Positions 21,976 to 25,066 of a DNA stretch of 25,066 nt are shown here, piece after piece. A program made the translations under genes and the position numbers. Within the stretch, counting starts at the first letter, position 1; every line of letters starts with the position of its first letter. The notes below the pieces were generated by a model. That model was not told the origin of the DNA. It saw only the letters and a program-made list of their open reading frames with translations, and made no database searches. Source of the stretch: RGIG3009 sp964389495 (GTDB lineage: Bacteria; Bacillota; Clostridia; Oscillospirales; Acutalibacteraceae); assembly GCA_964389495.1 (NCBI GenBank), contig CAYMDU010000015.1, forward strand, positions 1 through 25,066, read 5' to 3'.

Positions 21976-23148
21976 ATGACCTGTACCGACACTTTTGCAC
22001 GGCTGTACAAACGGGAACCGGATGCCGTATCGTTTTGCCCCTATCGGGTGTGCCCCATCGGTGCACACAGCGACCACCAGTTCGGAAAGATAACGGGGTT
22101 GGCGATCGACAAAGGAATTCATATTGCCTATGCCCCCAAAAAGACGGGGATTGTGGAACTGATGTCTTTGCAGTTCGAAAAGCGGGCACAGTGGCATGTG
22201 CAATCGGTGTTGGCCGTTAAGGAAAACGACTGGGCCGACCATTTGCGCGGAGCCACCATTGCGTTGGGCAGGCGTTATCCTTTAAAGGTGGGCATTTGCG
22301 GCGTGATCGAAGGCACCTTGCCTATTGGCGGACTGTCGTCTTCGGCGGCGGTGATTTTGGCGTTTTTGTCGGCGCTGTGCCGTGTGAACGATATTCATTT
22401 GGAACCGGTGGAAATGATACGCATGGCGCTGTCGGCCGAAAATGACTATGTGGGCGTGGCTTGCGGCAAGCTGGACCAATCGTGCGAGGTGTATTCCAAA
22501 AAAGACCATTTGCTCTACCTGGACACATTGGACGACAGCTACGAACTGATACCGACACATCCGGCCATGAAGCCGTATCGGGTGGCGATTTTCTTTTCGG
22601 GTGTGGAACGCACTTTGGCGGGCAGCAAGTTCAACATGCGTGTGGACGAATGCCGTTCGGCGGCGTATGCGCTGATGGCCTATGCCGGCATTGAATACGG
22701 AAAATTCGGGGAAGCGGCTTTGCGGCGCGTGCCGGTGGAAGCGTTTCACCGTTTTCGCGACCGATTGCCCGAACCGTTTGCACGCCGTGCGGAGCATTGG
22801 TATACGGAGTTCGACCGCGTGCAGCGCGGAGCGGAAGCCTGGCGCCGCGGCGATATTGAAGAATATGGGCGGCTCTCGTTTGAAAGCGGCCGTTCCTCCA
22901 TTGAAAATTGGGAAACCGGGTCCGACGAGCTGAAAACGCTGTATGACATCATGACACACACTCCGGGTATTTACGGCGGCCGGTTTTCCGGGGCCGGATT
23001 CAAAGGGTGCTGCATGGCTCTGATTGACCCGGCGTTTGAAGAAACGATTGCCGAACAGGTGACACGGGAATACTTGCGGGTGTTTCCGCAACTGGAAGGC
23101 AAATTTTCAATACACAGTTGTGAAAGTGCAGATGGTATTCAAGTATGA
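21976..23148 (+). CDS. GHMP sugar-1-kinase, galacturonokinase-like (galactokinase family)
   Basis: A 390-residue GHMP kinase with the galactokinase layout. The N-terminal signature reads CPYRVCPIGAHSDHQFG (21-37): Arg24, His31 and Asp33 are kept, but the Glu of galactokinase GEHTDY is Ala30 and Tyr is His34. Motif 2 is LPIGGLSSSAA (115-125), the catalytic Asp is Asp167 in CGKLDQS, and motif 3 is GGRFSGAGFKGC (334-345). From memory, the PYR-CP-GAH-DHQ pattern is that of plant galacturonate-1-kinase, which carries the same Ala; this favours galacturonate or another non-galactose sugar. The start at 21976 follows GGAGGA. The stop overlaps the nucleotidyltransferase start (ATGA), so the kinase and the enzyme that would use its sugar-1-phosphate are coupled. 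Family call firm, substrate inferred. Confidence 0.85.
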   Translation: MTCTDTFARLYKREPDAVSFCPYRVCPIGAHSDHQFGKITGLAIDKGIHIAYAPKKTGIVELMSLQFEKRAQWHVQSVLAVKENDWADHLRGATIALGRRYPLKVGICGVIEGTLPIGGLSSSAAVILAFLSALCRVNDIHLEPVEMIRMALSAENDYVGVACGKLDQSCEVYSKKDHLLYLDTLDDSYELIPTHPAMKPYRVAIFFSGVERTLAGSKFNMRVDECRSAAYALMAYAGIEYGKFGEAALRRVPVEAFHRFRDRLPEPFARRAEHWYTEFDRVQRGAEAWRRGDIEEYGRLSFESGRSSIENWETGSDELKTLYDIMTHTPGIYGGRFSGAGFKGCCMALIDPAFEETIAEQVTREYLRVFPQLEGKFSIHSCESADGIQV

Positions 23149-23882
23149 AATGTTTAATTTTGGCCGCCGGGTATGCCACACGGCTGTACCCGCTAACGGA
23201 GAATTTCCCCAAGCCGCTGTTGCCGGTGCAAGGCAAAGCCATTTTGGATTATTTGATTGAAGATATTGACGCGTCGGGAGCGGTGGATGAATACATTGTG
23301 ATTTCCAATCACAAATTTGCACAGTCGTTTTTGCAGTGGGCGGCCGGCAAATCACAGCCGGTCACGGTGGTAGACGACGGAACCGATACCAACGAAACCC
23401 GCTTGGGTGCGGTGCGCGATATTCAGTTTGCGATTGAGCAGTGCGGAGTGGATGACGATTTGCTGGTGATTGCCGGCGACAATTTGCTGGATTTCAGCCT
23501 GACACGGTTTGTAACCTATGCCCGGGAAAAGGGCACCTCGTGCATCATGCGGTACTACGAACCGTCGGAGCAAAAGTTGCGCAAGTGCGGCGTGGTGACA
23601 GTGGACGAAAACGACCGTGTTCTGGCCATGACAGAAAAATCGCCCACGCCGGCCACGCACTGGTGTTGCCCGCCCTTTTATTACTACACGCGTGCCGATG
23701 CCCGTTTGGTGCAAGCGGGAATTGAAGCCGGGTGTGGCACCGATGCGCCGGGAAGCTATATTGCGTGGTTGTGCCGGCAAACCGCCGTGCATGCCATGGA
23801 AATGCCCGGTTCGCGGTTTGACATTGGCAATTTGGAAAGCTACGAACAAGTGCAACAGCAATACCGTGGCATTGTGAAATAA
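23145..23882 (+). CDS. Sugar-1-phosphate nucleotidyltransferase
   Basis: A 245-residue enzyme of the RmlA/GalU-like nucleotidyltransferase fold. The N-terminal signature is LILAAGYATRLYPLTENF then PKPLLPV (residues 4-28), with Lys in the PKPLLPV motif; the metal-binding Asp is in VIAGDNLLDF and a second acidic site in RFDIGNLESY. It would join the sugar-1-phosphate to UTP, TTP or another NTP with release of pyrophosphate. At 245 residues it lacks the C-terminal beta-helix of GlmU or GlgC types. It overlaps the GHMP kinase gene by four bases, which supports a two-step free-sugar to nucleotide-sugar salvage route. Confidence 0.87.
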   Translation: MKCLILAAGYATRLYPLTENFPKPLLPVQGKAILDYLIEDIDASGAVDEYIVISNHKFAQSFLQWAAGKSQPVTVVDDGTDTNETRLGAVRDIQFAIEQCGVDDDLLVIAGDNLLDFSLTRFVTYAREKGTSCIMRYYEPSEQKLRKCGVVTVDENDRVLAMTEKSPTPATHWCCPPFYYYTRADARLVQAGIEAGCGTDAPGSYIAWLCRQTAVHAMEMPGSRFDIGNLESYEQVQQQYRGIVK

Positions 23883-23902
23883 ACAAAACAGGAGTGCGTA
23901 GT

Positions 23903-24493
23903 GTGAATTTCGAACATCAAAACAAGCAAGAAGAACCCGAAGTATCGTTGCTGGACACCAACAGCGCGCTTGCGGAAGCGCCGGTTTCGGAAACGCCGGC
24001 AGCTGCCAAGTCGAAAATCAAGACGATTGCGGCGGTGCTGTTGGCGGTGCTGCTGGTGGTGGGTGTTGTGGTCGGCGGCGGCCTGATTTCCGAACAGCAC
24101 TATCAAAAGCAACTGGCCGAAGAACAGGCACGGGAACTTCGCGACGGCGAAGAAATCAAATATTTAACCGAAGTGCCGGAACTGGTGGAAGGCGAATTGC
24201 AATCCGGTGTGACTGCACTGTATTACACGCAGGAAAACGGCCTGATGGTAACACTGGAATTTATTAACGGAAAAGATAAGTCGGTGTCGGTGGAGCAGGT
24301 GAGTGTGACCTTGCGCGACGGTGAAGGGAATCGGATTGCTTCGGCCGAGGCGGCTTTGAAGAATGTCACTGTGGCGGCGGATGAGAGCGTGGAGCACAAT
24401 CTGTACATCAAGCCCAATCTGGTGGCAATCACCGACAGCACGCTGGATATTATCGATTATGCAATTGAGGTTACGGAAGCCGAGGCGGCGTGA
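23903..24493 (+). CDS. Single-pass membrane protein, unknown function
   Basis: A 196-residue protein that I do not recognise. It has an acidic, Ala/Glu-rich cytoplasmic N-terminus (1-37), one membrane helix (about 43-63, IAAVLLAVLLVVGVVVGGGL), a charged stretch that could be a short coiled coil (about 67-84), and an extracytoplasmic domain (about 90-190) with alternating strands such as GLMVTLEFINGKDKSVSVEQ and IDYAIEVTE that looks like an Ig-like beta sandwich. GTG at 23903 is chosen because AGGAG ends eight bases before it; a GTG at 23894 overlaps that site. It lies 20 bases after the nucleotidyltransferase gene and touches the fur-family gene. Confidence 0.78.
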   Translation: MNFEHQNKQEEPEVSLLDTNSALAEAPVSETPAAAKSKIKTIAAVLLAVLLVVGVVVGGGLISEQHYQKQLAEEQARELRDGEEIKYLTEVPELVEGELQSGVTALYYTQENGLMVTLEFINGKDKSVSVEQVSVTLRDGEGNRIASAEAALKNVTVAADESVEHNLYIKPNLVAITDSTLDIIDYAIEVTEAEAA

Positions 24494-24495
24494 GC

Positions 24496-24894
24496 ATGGA
24501 GAAAATGCGTCGAACAAAGCAGCGGCAGCTGATTTTGGATGTGTTGCAAGCCGAAGCGCCGCTAACGGCAACGCAACTGTATGACCGAGCAGCCAAGCGG
24601 TGTCCCTCGCTGGCCAAGTCCACGGTATATCGCAATGTGGAAAGCATGGTGCAGCGCGGTGAACTGTGCCGCGGCTTTTTGGAAAACGGTGAAAGCTTTT
24701 TCAGCCCGGCCGATCGGCGGCATCATCACTATATGATTTGCAGGGAATGCAGTAAAATGCAGGATTTGCCGAGCTGTCCCATGGAAGAATTGGGTCAAAT
24801 GGCGGTGAATTCCGGGTTTGTGGCCACAGACCATGTGGTGCAGGTGTACGGATATTGCGCCAACTGTGCGCAAAAAAAGGCGGGTCGGCCGTAG
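24496..24894 (+). CDS. Fur-family metal-responsive regulator
   Basis: A 132-residue protein with the Fur fold: a winged helix (about 5-75, TKQRQLILDVLQAEAPLTAT, then LAKSTVYRNVESMVQRGEL) and a dimerisation/metal domain with HHHYMICRECSKMQDL, and CANC near the C-terminus; these two CxxC pairs form the structural zinc site. It could be Fur, PerR or Zur; sequence by eye does not separate them. The start lies three bases after the upstream stop (TGAGCATG), with no strong ribosome binding site, so translation is probably coupled. An alternative ATG is at 24505. Confidence 0.92.
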   Translation: MEKMRRTKQRQLILDVLQAEAPLTATQLYDRAAKRCPSLAKSTVYRNVESMVQRGELCRGFLENGESFFSPADRRHHHYMICRECSKMQDLPSCPMEELGQMAVNSGFVATDHVVQVYGYCANCAQKKAGRP

Positions 24895-24918
24895 GCACGG
24901 CCAAACGTGGTCAAAAAC

Positions 24919-24959
24919 AACAGCTTTTGCGTTGGCAAGGGCTGTTATTTTGTTATTTT
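24919..24959 (+). terminator. Terminator after the fur-family gene
   Basis: A 12-bp stem, AACAGCTTTTGC (24919-24930) with GCAAGGGCTGTT (24935-24946) including two T-G pairs, GTTG loop and the tail ATTTTGTTATTTT. Confidence 0.8.
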
Positions 24960-24990
24960 GGGAAGATTGCAAAAAAAGCGAAAAAAGGTG

Positions 24991-25020
24991 TTGACAAATG
25001 GGGGCGAAACATGGTAATAT
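24991..25020 (+). promoter_or_regulatory. Strong sigma-A promoter at the right edge
   Basis: Perfect TTGACA (24991-24996), 18-base spacer, TAATAT (25015-25020) with TG at 25012-25013 as an extended -10. It drives a transcript leaving the window to the right. Confidence 0.72.
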
Positions 25021-25066
25021 AGCAAAGCTGTCCCGCGAGGGGATGGCAAGGACCTTGAAAATTAAA
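25021..25066 (+). other. Probable leader of an rRNA operon (or other stable RNA) cut by the window edge
   Basis: After the promoter comes a short hairpin (GCTGTCCC with GGGGATGGC around 25026-25047) and then ACCTTGAAAATTAAA at the edge. CCTTGAAAA-type sequences are commonly found just before 16S rRNA in Clostridia and Bacilli. No ribosome binding site or open frame is seen. The call is by recollection of such leaders. Confidence 0.5.

Overview
The window looks like a chromosomal segment of a spore-forming, Gram-positive Clostridia member, most likely in the Oscillospiraceae/Ruminococcaceae range. This rests on a spoIIR sporulation gene, strong AGGAGG-type ribosome binding sites, standard -35/-10 promoters, a low-GC-Gram-positive style Pst/PhoU/two-component cluster, the MEP-pathway kinase IspE, and moderately high GC. 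A 100-N block at 14772-14871 shows it is a draft or metagenomic assembly. I see no tRNA, CRISPR, IS element, prophage or complete rRNA gene; coding density is high and no gene-free stretch exceeds 300 bases.

Layout. 1-813 (minus): an ACT-domain protein followed by a UPF0210/PFL-family protein that runs off the left edge. 892-3509 (plus): an Lrp/AsnC regulator, a PLP aminotransferase and ispE, closed by a strong terminator. 3547-10601 (plus): a phosphate operon pstS-pstC-pstA-pstB-phoU-response regulator-histidine kinase, ending in spoIIR; a candidate 11-bp-periodic PhoP box lies before pstS. 10612-15924 (minus): an amino-sugar-like catabolic cluster read as two near-identical PIG-L deacetylases, a divergent NagB-like isomerase/deaminase, a PfkB kinase, a class II aldolase and, after an internal terminator, a PPi-type phosphofructokinase. 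A divergent AraC regulator (15997-16902) probably controls it. 16916-18248 (minus): yebC and a zinc-ribbon membrane protein. 18260-20394 (plus): a KDPG aldolase fused to a VOC-like domain, and 2-keto-3-deoxygluconate kinase. 20460-21876: a lone gene encoding a degenerate sigma-70-like domain, a membrane helix and an extracytoplasmic cyclophilin. 21896-24894 (plus): a galacturonokinase-like GHMP kinase, a sugar-1-phosphate nucleotidyltransferase, a single-pass membrane protein and a Fur-family regulator. The last ~75 bases hold a strong promoter and what looks like the leader of an rRNA operon just outside the window.

How the parts fit. The phosphate block is a self-contained uptake and sensing unit. 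The 10.6-15.9 kb cluster reads like the logic of hexosamine or tagatose breakdown (deacetylate, deaminate/isomerise, phosphorylate, cleave), but with PIG-L enzymes instead of NagA/AgaA and with a NagB-like protein that lacks a canonical catalytic Asp, so its true substrate is open. The 18.3-23.9 kb region has a uronic-acid theme: KDG kinase and KDPG aldolase for catabolism, and a GHMP kinase plus nucleotidyltransferase that may salvage free galacturonate (or another sugar) to a nucleotide sugar. The strongest leads for something undescribed are the sigma-like/TM/cyclophilin fusion, the bacterial galacturonokinase-like pair, and the duplicated PIG-L cluster.
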